Of a stretch of DNA of 64,000 nt, positions 1-10,346 are shown in pieces. This stretch comes from a candidate division KSB1 bacterium (GTDB lineage: Bacteria; Zhuqueibacterota; JdFR-76; DREG01). Each line of letters opens with the position of its first letter. Position 1 is the stretch's first letter. Position numbers and translations under genes: made by a program. A model generated the notes under the pieces. It saw nothing but the letters and a program-made list of their open reading frames with translations, was not told the DNA's origin and did not search any database. The DNA lies in assembly GCA_022566355.1 (NCBI GenBank), contig JADFJB010000006.1, positions 1 through 64,000 of the forward strand, written 5' to 3'.

Positions 1-177
1 AAACAAACAAAACAAACCTTGCAAAATGTCCAGATCAGGTTGGCCGAAGTGGATAACCTGAAAATGAAGATGGCGCAGTTGGAAGCCTATTTGCAAAAAC
101 TAACATCGTTCTCAGAAAATCAAAATAGTCCAGTGGAAATCAGTTTAATGCTAAAGAAAAATTCTCAAGATAAATAA
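1..177 (+). CDS. C-terminal end of a secreted fibre-like protein (partial)
   Basis: Reading frame 1 is open from the window edge to a TAA at 175-177, giving 58 residues. The segment is rich in Gln, Lys, Leu and Glu with heptad-like spacing (for example LAEVDNLKMKMAQLEAYLQKL), so it is probably a coiled coil. The same kind of tail, KVVQEQQKKIEALEARL, ends the S74-type protein at 2049-3275. Position and pattern therefore suggest the end of a related tail-fibre protein with an intramolecular-chaperone C-terminus. The diagnostic part of the domain lies outside the window, so the family is an inference. Confidence 0.5.
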   Translation, partial: KQTKQTLQNVQIRLAEVDNLKMKMAQLEAYLQKLTSFSENQNSPVEISLMLKKNSQDK

Positions 178-246
178 TCGTAAGAACACAAAACCTATTT
201 AAAGCCTTTTTTAAAGAAGCTATAACGAGAATTTTAGGAGCATAAC

Positions 247-795
247 ATGAAGAACCCATTCTCAATTTTGTTCAACACCGCATTATTTTTAATTTGCAGC
301 CAGCATAGCATCGCCCAAATCACCGTATCCAAAAGTGTAATGAGCAATGGCGGTGTGGTTGTTATCAACGGCGAATATGCCATGCTGGGAACGGTTGGAC
401 AAACATTCGTCGGAGTTACTGAGAATTCAACCCATGTAAACCGGGTCGGCTTCTGGTATCTTACCGATCAAACAGTGGCAACAGATGTTGCTGATGAAAC
501 AAATACCAGTTTACCAACTGAATTCGGTCTTGACCAAAACTATCCAAACCCCTTCAACCCGGAAACAGAAATTCCATTCCGGATTCCGGAAGAATCCGAT
601 GTTGTATTAAAGATATTCAACATTCGCGGCCAGCTTGTGCGTGCACTCATACAAGCTGATTACACGCCTGGATTTCACAGCATTCGCTGGGATGGCAAGG
701 ATAACAATGGCATGACTGTTTCGAGTGGTGTGTATATTTATCGATTTCAGGCTGGGGAATTTATTCACGTAAAGAAGATGAGTTTGCTTCGTTGA
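247..795 (+). CDS. Secreted protein with C-terminal YPNPF / FlgD-like sorting domain
   Basis: A 182-residue protein with a signal peptide (hydrophobic stretch to about residue 23, cleavage near IA-QI). A short glycine-rich region follows that resembles the MSNGG...GTVGQ segments of exported FCB proteins. From about residue 98 it carries the YPNPFNPET motif and a roughly 85-residue Ig-like FlgD-type domain ending in GVYIYRF and basic residues, the layout of type IX-like (T9SS type A) sorting domains. AGGAG lies 6 nt before the ATG. It sits between two fibre-type genes and could be exported with them. The short passenger part has no recognisable activity. The domain call is strong; use of a type IX route in this organism is inferred. 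Confidence 0.8.
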   Translation: MKNPFSILFNTALFLICSQHSIAQITVSKSVMSNGGVVVINGEYAMLGTVGQTFVGVTENSTHVNRVGFWYLTDQTVATDVADETNTSLPTEFGLDQNYPNPFNPETEIPFRIPEESDVVLKIFNIRGQLVRALIQADYTPGFHSIRWDGKDNNGMTVSSGVYIYRFQAGEFIHVKKMSLLR

Positions 796-869
796 GTGAG
801 GACTTCAATAGCGATACCATCGCTTCGGTACTAACTAATAAATTGTTTTTTTAATTGGAGGTTATTATC

Positions 870-3275
<2,406 letters not shown>

Positions 3276-3329
3276 AGGCATCTCCTGGAAGGAAGTAATA
3301 GAGATACTTACTCTGTAAGGAGAATTAGT

Positions 3330-3503
3330 ATGAGAAAGTCAAATTCAATTTGGGTGTTGATCGCTTTTGCTGCTGGTATCCAAATCCCGCGCATCCGGTT
3401 ATTGTCTAGTTTGCCCTATTTACTTGGCTGTCATGGCCGAGAGCCTGGACGAATTCGAGAAGCGTTTGAAGGCGGATGGAATCATATAAGGTCCATCTGC
3501 TGA
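3330..3503 (+). pseudogene. Orphan signal-peptide start fused to unrelated sequence
   Basis: A good ribosome-binding site (AAGGAG) precedes ATG 3330. The first 16 codons read MRKSNSIWVLIAFAAG, a signal-peptide start. After that the reading loses all protein character and passes out of frame through the antitoxin remnant below, stopping at 3501-3503. The 5' end of an exported-protein gene seems to have been joined by a deletion to toxin-antitoxin debris, with the junction somewhere in 3380-3415. Confidence 0.45.
3415..3489 (+). pseudogene. Phd/YefM antitoxin remnant (C-terminus)
   Basis: In frame 1 the sequence reads YLAVMAESLDEFEKRLKADGII, then TAA at 3487-3489. This is the characteristic end of Phd/YefM-family antitoxins (AVM near the end of the DNA-binding domain, then the toxin-binding helix). 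Nothing of the N-terminal domain is left upstream. The stop lies 14 nt inside the RelE-like toxin frame, the overlap normally seen for antitoxin-toxin pairs. Confidence 0.6.
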
Positions 3504-3739
3504 AATTAGCCGACCGTGATATTAGAAAGATTGACGAACAACAAATTAGGCGCATTCTGGATGTGATTCGGTCGCTTGCGGAAGATCCTTTTCAGACACA
3601 GCACAAGAAACTAAAGGAATAGGAGTCAGCATACCGTTAGCGCGTCGGTGATTATCGTGTAATATATGAGGTAAACAAAGCGAAAAGGACCGTAAAGATT
3701 TTCTACATTCGACACAGAAAAGATGTTTATCGAAAGTAA
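3476..3739 (+). pseudogene. RelE/ParE-family toxin, inactivated by two stops
   Basis: Reading from ATG 3476 gives MESYKVHLLKLADRDIRKID, then a RelE/ParE pattern: QIRRILDVIRSLAEDPF, KKLKE-stop-ESAYR-stop-RVGDYRVIYEV, and RTVKIFYIRHRKDVYRK to TAA 3737-3739. The stops are TAG at 3620 and TAG at 3638, in the conserved KLKGs...YRlRVGDYR loop, where each can be explained by a single substitution. The length (87 codons) and the C-terminal HRKDVY motif fit the family. RelE enzymes cut mRNA on the ribosome; this copy cannot make full-length toxin. It pairs with the antitoxin remnant just upstream. Confidence 0.8.
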
Positions 3740-3790
3740 TGCACCGTTTCCTCACAACCCGACGATCACTTTTTTTTGGATAACCCCGCC

Positions 3791-3850
3791 TTAGCGATAA
3801 TTCTCCACAATCTGCGCAATCTCCCCCTCACTCAGGTCCGGCAACTCGGA
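3791..3850 (-). pseudogene. Duplicated 3' tail of the gene at 4765-5511
   Basis: Read on the minus strand, this piece encodes ELPDLSEGEIAQIVENYR-stop, nearly identical to the last 18 residues of the secreted protein encoded at 4765-5511 (ELPDLSEGKIAQIVENYR). The nucleotide match is also clear (ttctccacaatctgcgc in both). Upstream the similarity stops, so this is a truncated duplicate or the end of a lost paralogue, about 950 bp away in the same orientation. Confidence 0.65.
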
Positions 3851-3939
3851 TCTCCTGGTCCGGCTTTTGGTGCTTGCTGATGTTTTCCAGGTAGGTCACG
3901 TAGAGCCCGTTTCACCGGGTCGTAGATGTCGTGGTAGGT

Positions 3940-4291
3940 TTAGATTGGAATATATAGGACACGGTTTATCCATTCTTCTGCTTCTGTTGCAATCCAAAGC
4001 AGGATTAGTTCTCAATAGCTGTATGAACACTGAGATGCTGTGGAACAATTAGGACACCTGGGCTTTCTTGTGAGGAAATAAATTGCGCGAAATTGCCTGG
4101 GTATGCTCTTTTTATCATGCTGTGACCAGGATGCGCTCTTCGTCTGCAGCAATTTTAAGAACATCTAAATCGAGTTTTCCCTCAAGCCCGGCTGCCGTTG
4201 CCGTTTGAAAGTCGATGGCAGGTTCACGGCGAATAACACCATTTAGAATAATGTGACTGAAGTCAGCATCGGCCTGAAATTTAGTTTTCAA
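3940..4291 (-). pseudogene. DUF5615 PIN-like toxin, three frameshifts
   Basis: Starting at TTG 4291, overlapping the stop of the DUF433 gene, the frame reads LKTKFQADADFSHIILNGVI, ...RREPAIDFQTATAAGLEG and ERILVTA, matching DUF5615 PIN-like toxins (acidic QADAD start, VTHD motif). A one-base insertion (extra G) shifts it to HDKKSIPRQF, a second (extra C) to FAQFISSQESPGVLIVPQHL, and a one-base loss to LILLWIATEAEEWINRVLYI and TAA at 3940-3942. Together the frames rebuild a normal-length toxin of about 115 residues. The pairing with DUF433 is the usual arrangement for this toxin family, which is inferred to be RNase-like. The toxin is dead here while its partner is intact. Confidence 0.75.
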
Positions 4292-4605
4292 ATCAGTTCT
4301 GCTTTTCGTTTTCGTCTGGCATCAGCCAGTTTGAGGTAAAAACCGGGATCTGCTTGCTGAGCAGTTTTAAGTTTAGCTTCATAATCAGCCCGTTGATTTT
4401 TGAGGTATGCGTCAATGTTCTTTTTGTTGGCCAGGTAATAGGCAATGGCGCCGTAAACCTGCTCAAGGGAGAGCACAGGAAAAGCCTGAGCAATACTTTC
4501 AGCGGATTGCCCCTCCAGGAAAGCATAAACCACAGAATCAAGAGAAACTCTACTTCCTACAATCCAATAACCTTCTTTCCGTTTTTCTATGTATGGTTTT
4601 TTCAT
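4288..4605 (-). CDS. DUF433-family antitoxin-like protein
   Basis: A 105-residue protein with the DUF433 winged-helix pattern: YWIVGSRVSLDSVVYAFLEG, then SAESIAQAFPVLSLEQVYGA and AIAYYLANKKNIDAYL, and a basic C-terminus. GGAGAAA lies 5-6 nt before the ATG. The stop overlaps the start of the DUF5615 toxin pseudogene downstream on the same strand, so the two formed an operon. DUF433 proteins are regarded as the DNA-binding antitoxin partner. With the toxin broken, this copy may survive as an orphan regulator or as a protein not yet lost. Confidence 0.8.
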   Translation of the reverse strand: MKKPYIEKRKEGYWIVGSRVSLDSVVYAFLEGQSAESIAQAFPVLSLEQVYGAIAYYLANKKNIDAYLKNQRADYEAKLKTAQQADPGFYLKLADARRKRKAELI

Positions 4606-4764
4606 CGTATTTCTCCTGAAAGGCGTTGATCAACTCCAAGGAGCTCAAGAGATCCTAATTATCTATCGATAATCGCTTTGCTCCTAGATAGCATGTGTCT
4701 CTGTGTGCACAAATAATATTACAAAAACTAATGACAAATCAAACCTTTTTGGGACAACCCTAGC

Positions 4765-5511
4765 CTATCTGTAGTTCTCCACAATCTGCGCGATCTTACC
4801 TTCACTCAGATCGGGGAGCTCGATCTCGTAGTGAAACAGCGTGCTCTCCGTCACCACCGTTTCACCTGGCCCGTGCAGCTCCAAGCGGATCTCCAGCAGC
4901 CAGGGACCTTTGCGACAGTAGTCGTCCCACTTAAGCGTGCGCTCGATGTAGAAAAGTTCGTTATTAATAGCGTCCGCGAGGCGCTGCTTCTCTTTGTTAT
5001 GCCTTTGCAGCTCGGCATTCCCGGCTTGCGTGGTGTCCGGTGCGTGCACCTTCACAAACTCTGCAACTTGAGGCTTGAGAATGTCCAGCCAGCGCCGGCG
5101 GCGGACCAGGGCGTCTTCCAGCTTAGGCCAACCGAACTCCCGCAGCTTAACCTTGCCGCTTCTCTTGAATTCCTCGATCTGTTTTTCGCTCAGACGCCAG
5201 GGGTATTTCGACCATTGAAAGGATTCTAACTTCTTACTCTCCAGATAGGCCTCGAAAGGACTCACCACTTCTTGGAGCTTGGCAAGAAGCTCGTTGAAGT
5301 CACGGTCGAGTCGTGCGTGCAGGCTGTCGTTGGAGAAATGTTCCTGGACGAAGGCTGAGTCGCGATAGGCGCCTGGGCAGATTTGTGCCTGTCCGCGCGC
5401 TGCAATGGGAAGAAAAAGGGAGAACAGCCAGAAGCCGGCAGTAATCGAGCTAAGCCGCGTTTTGGCAATCGATAGCATCAGAGGTTCTTGGAAAATTTTC
5501 TGAAGGATCAT
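4765..5511 (-). CDS. Secreted protein of unknown function
   Basis: A 248-residue reading from ATG 5511. An internal ATG at 5478 gives a more normal signal peptide (MLSIAKTRLSSITAGFWLFS..., cleavage near ARG-QA), and neither start has a clear ribosome-binding site. The mature part has a single early Cys (QICPGAY) and one later (DDYCRKG), a charged helical middle (LARLDRDFNELLAKL, ELQRHNKEKQRLADAINNEL), and a beta-type end (LEIRLELHGPGETVVTEST). I do not recognise the family. The last 18 residues are repeated in a remnant at 3791-3850. It lies between decayed genes, but its own frame is fully open. Confidence 0.65.
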   Translation of the reverse strand: MILQKIFQEPLMLSIAKTRLSSITAGFWLFSLFLPIAARGQAQICPGAYRDSAFVQEHFSNDSLHARLDRDFNELLAKLQEVVSPFEAYLESKKLESFQWSKYPWRLSEKQIEEFKRSGKVKLREFGWPKLEDALVRRRRWLDILKPQVAEFVKVHAPDTTQAGNAELQRHNKEKQRLADAINNELFYIERTLKWDDYCRKGPWLLEIRLELHGPGETVVTESTLFHYEIELPDLSEGKIAQIVENYR

Positions 5512-5561
5512 TTTTGCGAAAGCCGGGTCCGTGACTTGCTTTTCAGTTCCTCGTGCGTCCC

Positions 5562-6108
5562 TTACTGCAGGTAGAGCTGGTCGTGGCGTCGTGCTTCAGT
5601 TTCGTTTCCCAGCTTCCAATATAGGGTGGCCAGATGGAATATCGCTTCCGTGTAGTCTGAGTCGAGTTCAAGCACTTTTTTGTAAAGCACTGTTGCACGA
5701 GACCAATCGTGCTTGGACGCTCCGTCTCTGTAAGCGTAGGCCAGGTTAAAGTTTCCCTGGACGTGTGTTGGGGCGACCTGGAGGAGTTCCTTGTAGTAGC
5801 GGATCGGCCTCCGTCCTGTCGCCAAGCTTTTGATGTGAGAACGCCAAATTGAACAAAAGATCAGGATCCTTGGCCTGTGACGCATCTAATTCGAGAAGTT
5901 TCTGATAGCTCGCGTGTGCATCTTGGTACTTTCCCTGCCTTTTGTGGAACTCGGTGAGCCACCTGTAGCCTTTCAGATAGTTAGGACGGAGACGAATGGC
6001 AGCGAGTAATTCTCTTTCCGCATCTTGGATTTGTCCATTTTTCTCCAGACCATACGCTAGATGTAAATGCGCCTCAGGCGGTGGGTTCTTCTTTTGGTAT
6101 CCGGACAC
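5562..6108 (-). pseudogene. TPR-repeat protein, frameshifted and 5'-truncated
   Basis: On the minus strand two overlapping frames carry consecutive tetratricopeptide repeats. The first (from 6108) has HLAYGLEKNGQIQDAERELL, LRPNYLKGYRWLTEFHKRQG and LLFNLAFSHQKLGDRTEA. The second has RYYKELLQVAPTHVQGNFNL, LYKKVLELDSDYTEAIFHLA and LYWKLGNETEARRHDQLYLQ to the stop at 5562. The join is at about 5800-5810, where one extra base (GAGGCC-G-ATCCGC) breaks EAIRYYKELL. The frame is also closed upstream by a TGA seven codons before the GTG at 6108, so the N-terminus is missing. TPR proteins scaffold protein complexes; the specific role is unknown. Confidence 0.75.
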
Positions 6109-6660
6109 GTCTCTTGGGCCCTCGTGTCAAGGCTAGCCGAAGTTTTCTCCTCCACCGGCCTTGGAAAGTGGAAAGGCTGATTTCCTCATACTGGCCCCAA
6201 CCCACATTGCCGATGTACAGGGTAGCTCGGAGCAAACGCTATCCCTACCGGTAGTTTAAAACTCCTGCCGGAGGCTGCGTTTCTAGTAACAAATTTGGAC
6301 GGCAATTGCTGGGCGGAGACACTTCCCCACGAAGGTCAAGAAAGCGCCAACTAAGGCGGTCATGGTACGTCTGGTTATCATGGTTGAACTCCCAAATGTT
6401 GAATTGCCCAGTACAGGAGGCACCGGGTGGCTATGAATAATTACAAAGACTTACGGGCTCAAATGGGACTGAGCGTAGCTCCTAAGAAATCAACTCACCA
6501 TTAATGTTGATCATTTTAGATTTGTAAGAAATTGAGAGTATTAATTTATTGTGGGATTTTCAATTAATCTCAGGTAGGAAGTAGTATCTGCAAATATCAA
6601 ATTTAAAAAAGTAGGGGGGGGGGTAAAATATTCATCCTTGGCAGGTTTTTCTCATGTGTT
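6109..6660. other. Intergenic region without a convincing gene
   Basis: About 550 bp between the broken TPR gene and the phosphoesterase. The part next to the TPR gene (6120-6400) is GC-richer and may be more eroded upstream coding sequence: the minus strand reads LYIGNVGWGQYEEI in one short frame. That is too little to name a gene. Nearer the phosphoesterase stop it turns AT-rich and holds a run of ten G at 6614-6623. Confidence 0.5.
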
Positions 6661-8316
6661 TCATTGGTTATTAACTTTTACTCGAACATTCATGGGACCT
6701 TTGGGCGGTACGGCGATCTTCACAGAAGCTCCTGAAGTTATTTGATTGCCAACCTTTCCGTTCTCGTCTACTAGTGCATTAGATGGTAATGAGAAATAAC
6801 CCTGGCCATCAGCGACACTTTGGTCAATTACGAGAATCCCGGTAAACACCGTTCCAGGTACGGATCCGTTAAGATTCACAGTTGTGGTTGAACTGTCGCT
6901 TTCATTAAAAACCAAGAGAGAGGGCAATGTTGTAACAAGTTTCGAAGTTGTTAAAGTTACCTGGATGTTTCCGGTCTTAACAGGTGATGGGTTGTCAACT
7001 GTAACTGTTGCGGTTGGTACAGCATTGGTTATATCTACCGGCTCGAAACTCAATGTAAAATTTTGTTCCTGGGGAAGTCCACTCGCAACATTTTTTGATG
7101 AATGCATGCTATCACATAAAGATCGCCAGTTTGGAGCGGGGTACTTTCCGCCGATGCTTTCAGTGCGCACCTTGACTCTGTCAGAATAAACTTCGACATA
7201 TTTGTAAACTCCTCCTTCAAAATTTGCTGCCACAGTGGTATAGATCATATCATCAGGGCTATCAAATGTTAAGTGATCAGATGAAGACAAGAAGCGTTCA
7301 CCATTCTTATGTTGACCCGCAGAGGTCATATGATCGTGGCCTGCAAAGGAAATTAAAACATTGCCATGAGTTTTGAGAGTATTTATTAATGTTCCATTTT
7401 TCTTCAAATAAAAAGTTGAACAACTAGAACATTCACATCCAAGGTTAGAATTAGGGCCTTTATCGTCCCGGGAATAAATGGCATTGGCATGAGTAAAATA
7501 AAATACTTTCTTGTCTTTGTTCGTTTTAAGTACATCGTTCAACCAGTTATTATCTGGGTTTCCACCATGTTTTACACCTTGGACAACAAAGAGAAAACTG
7601 CCTTGAGTCCAGTAATAGTTAAACTTATCACCAGTCGTTCCGTTGTAGGGTTCGCTACCGAAAACTTCAATATAGCCCGCTCCATTGTCATGCTCTATTT
7701 TGCCCCATTCACACTTACTGCTCCTTGAGGAGTTTTCATCATACCAATGTTCCCTGTGAGACATCGTATCATGGTTGTGTGTTAAAAGATAATAAGGAGC
7801 TTGTAAACCATCAGCAATACTCTTGAAATCCTGAAATGCTTCCGCTGTCGTTCCTGCTACTTTTTTATCATTACCGCACCCCTCGGTAATTGTCCTTAAA
7901 GCTCCTTCAATATTATCTCCGGTAAATATAACAAATCCAGGTTTGGGGTGATTGGTTTGACTGTTAATCGTGTTTACAAAATCATTCAGAGCATTGTTGT
8001 ATTTATTTTCTGGTCCATGCCAGTTATCACTTATATGTGTATCTGATACTTGCACAAAAGTAAAAAGCAGAATCTCACTCTGAGCCGGAGCTGGAGATTC
8101 TTCTTTTGTCAATGATGAATTATTTGGTCGATTAATTTTCAGAGACCCTACATCAACACTAGCACTAGCATTAGCATTAGCATTAGCATTAGTACTTATC
8201 AAAAATGTTAAGACAAAAGTCAAACAATATATAAATATTAAGCAATAGGGAAGATGGCTGTTAAAAGAATGGTACAATCTTGAACATTTGGCTAAGTTAT
8301 CAAGAAGTTTTTTCAT
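6661..8316 (-). CDS. Secreted calcineurin-like metallophosphoesterase
   Basis: ATG 8316 (551 residues) is chosen because GAGGAG lies just before it and a signal-anchor sequence begins there (LPYCLIFIYCLTFVLTFLIS); the frame is open for 23 codons further upstream. The metal-binding motifs occur in order: VSDTH (about residue 92), FTGDN (about 135), LTHNHD, FTHAN and AGHDH (about 335). These belong to binuclear metallophosphoesterases, which hydrolyse phosphomonoesters or diesters. The last ~120 residues form an Ig-like domain (ATVTVDNPSPVKTGNIQVTL). A low-complexity NANANANASASV stretch follows the membrane segment. The substrate is unknown. The usual GNHD motif is HNHD here, a minor deviation. 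Confidence 0.85.
   Translation of the reverse strand: MKKLLDNLAKCSRLYHSFNSHLPYCLIFIYCLTFVLTFLISTNANANANASASVDVGSLKINRPNNSSLTKEESPAPAQSEILLFTFVQVSDTHISDNWHGPENKYNNALNDFVNTINSQTNHPKPGFVIFTGDNIEGALRTITEGCGNDKKVAGTTAEAFQDFKSIADGLQAPYYLLTHNHDTMSHREHWYDENSSRSSKCEWGKIEHDNGAGYIEVFGSEPYNGTTGDKFNYYWTQGSFLFVVQGVKHGGNPDNNWLNDVLKTNKDKKVFYFTHANAIYSRDDKGPNSNLGCECSSCSTFYLKKNGTLINTLKTHGNVLISFAGHDHMTSAGQHKNGERFLSSSDHLTFDSPDDMIYTTVAANFEGGVYKYVEVYSDRVKVRTESIGGKYPAPNWRSLCDSMHSSKNVASGLPQEQNFTLSFEPVDITNAVPTATVTVDNPSPVKTGNIQVTLTTSKLVTTLPSLLVFNESDSSTTTVNLNGSVPGTVFTGILVIDQSVADGQGYFSLPSNALVDENGKVGNQITSGASVKIAVPPKGPMNVRVKVNNQ
8155..8196. repeat. Hexanucleotide tandem repeat AGCATT inside coding sequence
   Basis: Four perfect AGCATT copies (8167-8190) with degenerate copies on both sides. 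On the coding strand this is GCTAAT, giving the Asn-Ala repeat just after the signal sequence of the phosphoesterase. The unit is a multiple of three, so gain or loss of copies changes linker length but keeps the frame. Confidence 0.85.
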
Positions 8317-8616
8317 AAACTCCTCTCTGATTCTAGATGCACAAAGGTGCATGAATAAAATTTTATGATCTATATTATTTGGCAATTGTCTTTCTGCCGC
8401 TAATAATTAATTTGTTTAAACTCTATTAAAACTCTACTGTAAATGCTTGAATACACGCCTAAATCTCTAATCGGCATGATCACATAGTTAGTTAAACATT
8501 AATAGAAAGGTTAAAGAGGATAAACTTTGAAACTAATACTAATACAGTATACTCCGGATTAAAAACTTGTCGAATTCACGAAAAAATAAACACATGATGT
8601 CCCCTGGAATTCACTG

Positions 8617-9516
8617 TTAAACCAGGAACCCACTTTCAAAATAATCTTTAATTCCGGATCGGATATCAATTTTGGGTATAAAGCTTAGCTTTTCCTTTGC
8701 GAGGGTCATATCACACTCCGTATAATCCTGGTAGGTGTCCTTGTATGGATTGTCAAAATATTCGGCTATTCTGTTGGTCCCCAATATCTCATTTAGCATA
8801 TCAATCAGCTTATTGAACATAACAGCCTCGCCATAGCCGCAATTCACAACACAACTTTCACGAGCTTTTGCCGCAAGCATATTTGCCCGAACCACATCCT
8901 GGATATAAATGTAATCGCGTTTTTGTTCTCCGTACTTGAAGAGCTTGGGATTGCCATTCCGCATCTGTTGTGCAAGGTGATAAATCATAGTTGCACGTTT
9001 ACCTTTATGATTCTCCCGCGGTCCATACACATTGCAATATCGAAGTCCGACAATGGTTACACCGGGGTGCTGATCCGCAAATACCATAGCAAAATCATCC
9101 AACATCTTTTTGGACTCCGCATACGGTGTGTTTAGATCGAACGGCCCTTCTTCTTTGTAAGGCGCCGGCAATCGACCATAAATTGCTGTGGTCGAAGCAT
9201 AAACGATACGTTTACACCCTTTTTCCACGGCATATGAAAACAGCTTTTCGGAGGATTCAAGATTGGCGCGCAGCATTTCTTTTCGATCCATTAACCTCGT
9301 ATCGTTGATGGCTGCCTGGTGGAACAATACATCAAGTGCACCGATTTCATTCCAATCAATACCAATTAAACTGGGCTGTAAATACTTACCGGAAAACCCC
9401 GGCAACTGCTGTTCGGCATCATGGCCGGTAATCGCAACCTCCCAACCTGCCTGTATAAGATGAAGGACTAAATTCGATCCGATAAAACCGGTGCCGCCTG
9501 TCACCAAACATTTCAT
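8617..9516 (-). CDS. NAD-dependent nucleotide-sugar epimerase (HldD/RfaD-like)
   Basis: A 299-residue extended short-chain dehydrogenase. The Rossmann motif GGTGFIG is at residues 7-13, VLFHQAA at the NAD-binding strand, VYASTTAIYG carries the catalytic Ser/Thr, and YAESK is the YxxxK catalytic pair. The segment YCNVYGPRENHKGKRATMI and the later QKRDYIYIQDVV resemble ADP-glyceromanno-heptose 6-epimerases, which make the heptose precursor of lipopolysaccharide. Other NDP-sugar epimerases of this fold share much of this, so the substrate is provisional. GAGGAGAAAG precedes the ATG. It stands alone between two noncoding stretches. Confidence 0.85.
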   Translation of the reverse strand: MKCLVTGGTGFIGSNLVLHLIQAGWEVAITGHDAEQQLPGFSGKYLQPSLIGIDWNEIGALDVLFHQAAINDTRLMDRKEMLRANLESSEKLFSYAVEKGCKRIVYASTTAIYGRLPAPYKEEGPFDLNTPYAESKKMLDDFAMVFADQHPGVTIVGLRYCNVYGPRENHKGKRATMIYHLAQQMRNGNPKLFKYGEQKRDYIYIQDVVRANMLAAKARESCVVNCGYGEAVMFNKLIDMLNEILGTNRIAEYFDNPYKDTYQDYTECDMTLAKEKLSFIPKIDIRSGIKDYFESGFLV

Positions 9517-10346
9517 TTAACTTTCTCCTCATGAATGACTTTTCAAAATAACAATTAGGCCTGATCTATATCATAGCGCAGCTCAAGGCTGTAAACAAAA
9601 AATATACTTTAACAAATCAGATGTTCATTTTTAGACAGGATAAACAGGATTATCAGGATAAAAATCCAGTATATCTTGTTAATCCTGTCAAAAAAAGAAA
9701 AACAGCTATTAAAAAGTTTGTTCAAAAAACAAAGTTTTACACTGTAATAGCAAACCTTATCACTGTCATCCCGGAAGGATCTATTTTACAACTAATTTAT
9801 ACAACCAATTTTACTATTCCCTTTTTATGGAAATAGATCCAGTTGCGACGGGATGACATTAGGAAACTTTAAGCTTAAAAGCTGATTCATGAATTCCAAG
9901 TTTGTAATATACTTCACAACATTGTGGTTTACAAGACAAGGTTAAGGTTGATGCTAAGGATAAAATCAAGGTTAAGGTTGAGAATAAGTTTAGTTAGTGA
10001 CTGAACAAAAACACCCAAGCTGTCATTCCCGCATGCTTTCAGGCAGTTAGATAACTACCAAAATGTCACCCCAGAATGCTTTTATCGGGGGTCTATTTGC
10101 ATTAGTTAAGTACTCGCTTATGAACATGCAGAGGTGAAAAACCGGTTCTCGGACACCCTGGCTTTTATCGCGGATCTTTAACCACTTATAAAAATATTCG
10201 TGCTTGACTAAAATGAAATTAGATATTACTTTTAAGAAAATTAGCATTAAATAAACTATCTAAATAAATGATAATAAATATGGATAACTAGCCTTTCATT
10301 TTTTATCTGAACTCGAAGAAAAGCAACATAAATTTCATTAATACAA
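9517..10346. other. Intergenic repeat-rich region
   Basis: About 830 bp with no supported gene. It holds a short internal repeat at 9635-9700 (AGGATAAACAGGAT and AGGATAAAAATCC close to TTAATCCTGTC), the nested inverted repeat at 9764-9858, a repeated AAGGTTAAGGTTGA motif near 9938-9985, and two fragments near 10020-10095 that resemble the arms of the inverted repeat (TGTCATTCCCGCATGCTTT, GTCACCCCAGAATGC). It looks like a landing site for small palindromic repeat elements. Confidence 0.6.
9764..9858. repeat. Nested inverted repeat (REP/MITE-like element)
   Basis: Two nested exact inverted repeats: TGTCATCCCG (9764-9773) with CGGGATGACA (9849-9858), and GGATCTATTT (9777-9786) with AAATAGATCC (9831-9840). 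The transcript or single strand would fold into a long interrupted hairpin. The flank AAACCTTATCACTGTCAT (9752-9769) recurs exactly at 47463-47480, which shows the element or its edge is dispersed. Confidence 0.8.

Noticed and set aside
3867-4052. Plus-strand open frame of 61 codons
   Set aside because: It is opposite the DUF5615 toxin pseudogene and has no protein signature or ribosome-binding site.
6614-6623. Run of ten G just after the phosphoesterase stop
   Set aside because: A single homopolymer with no clear structural partner; mentioned only as a possible assembly or slippage point.
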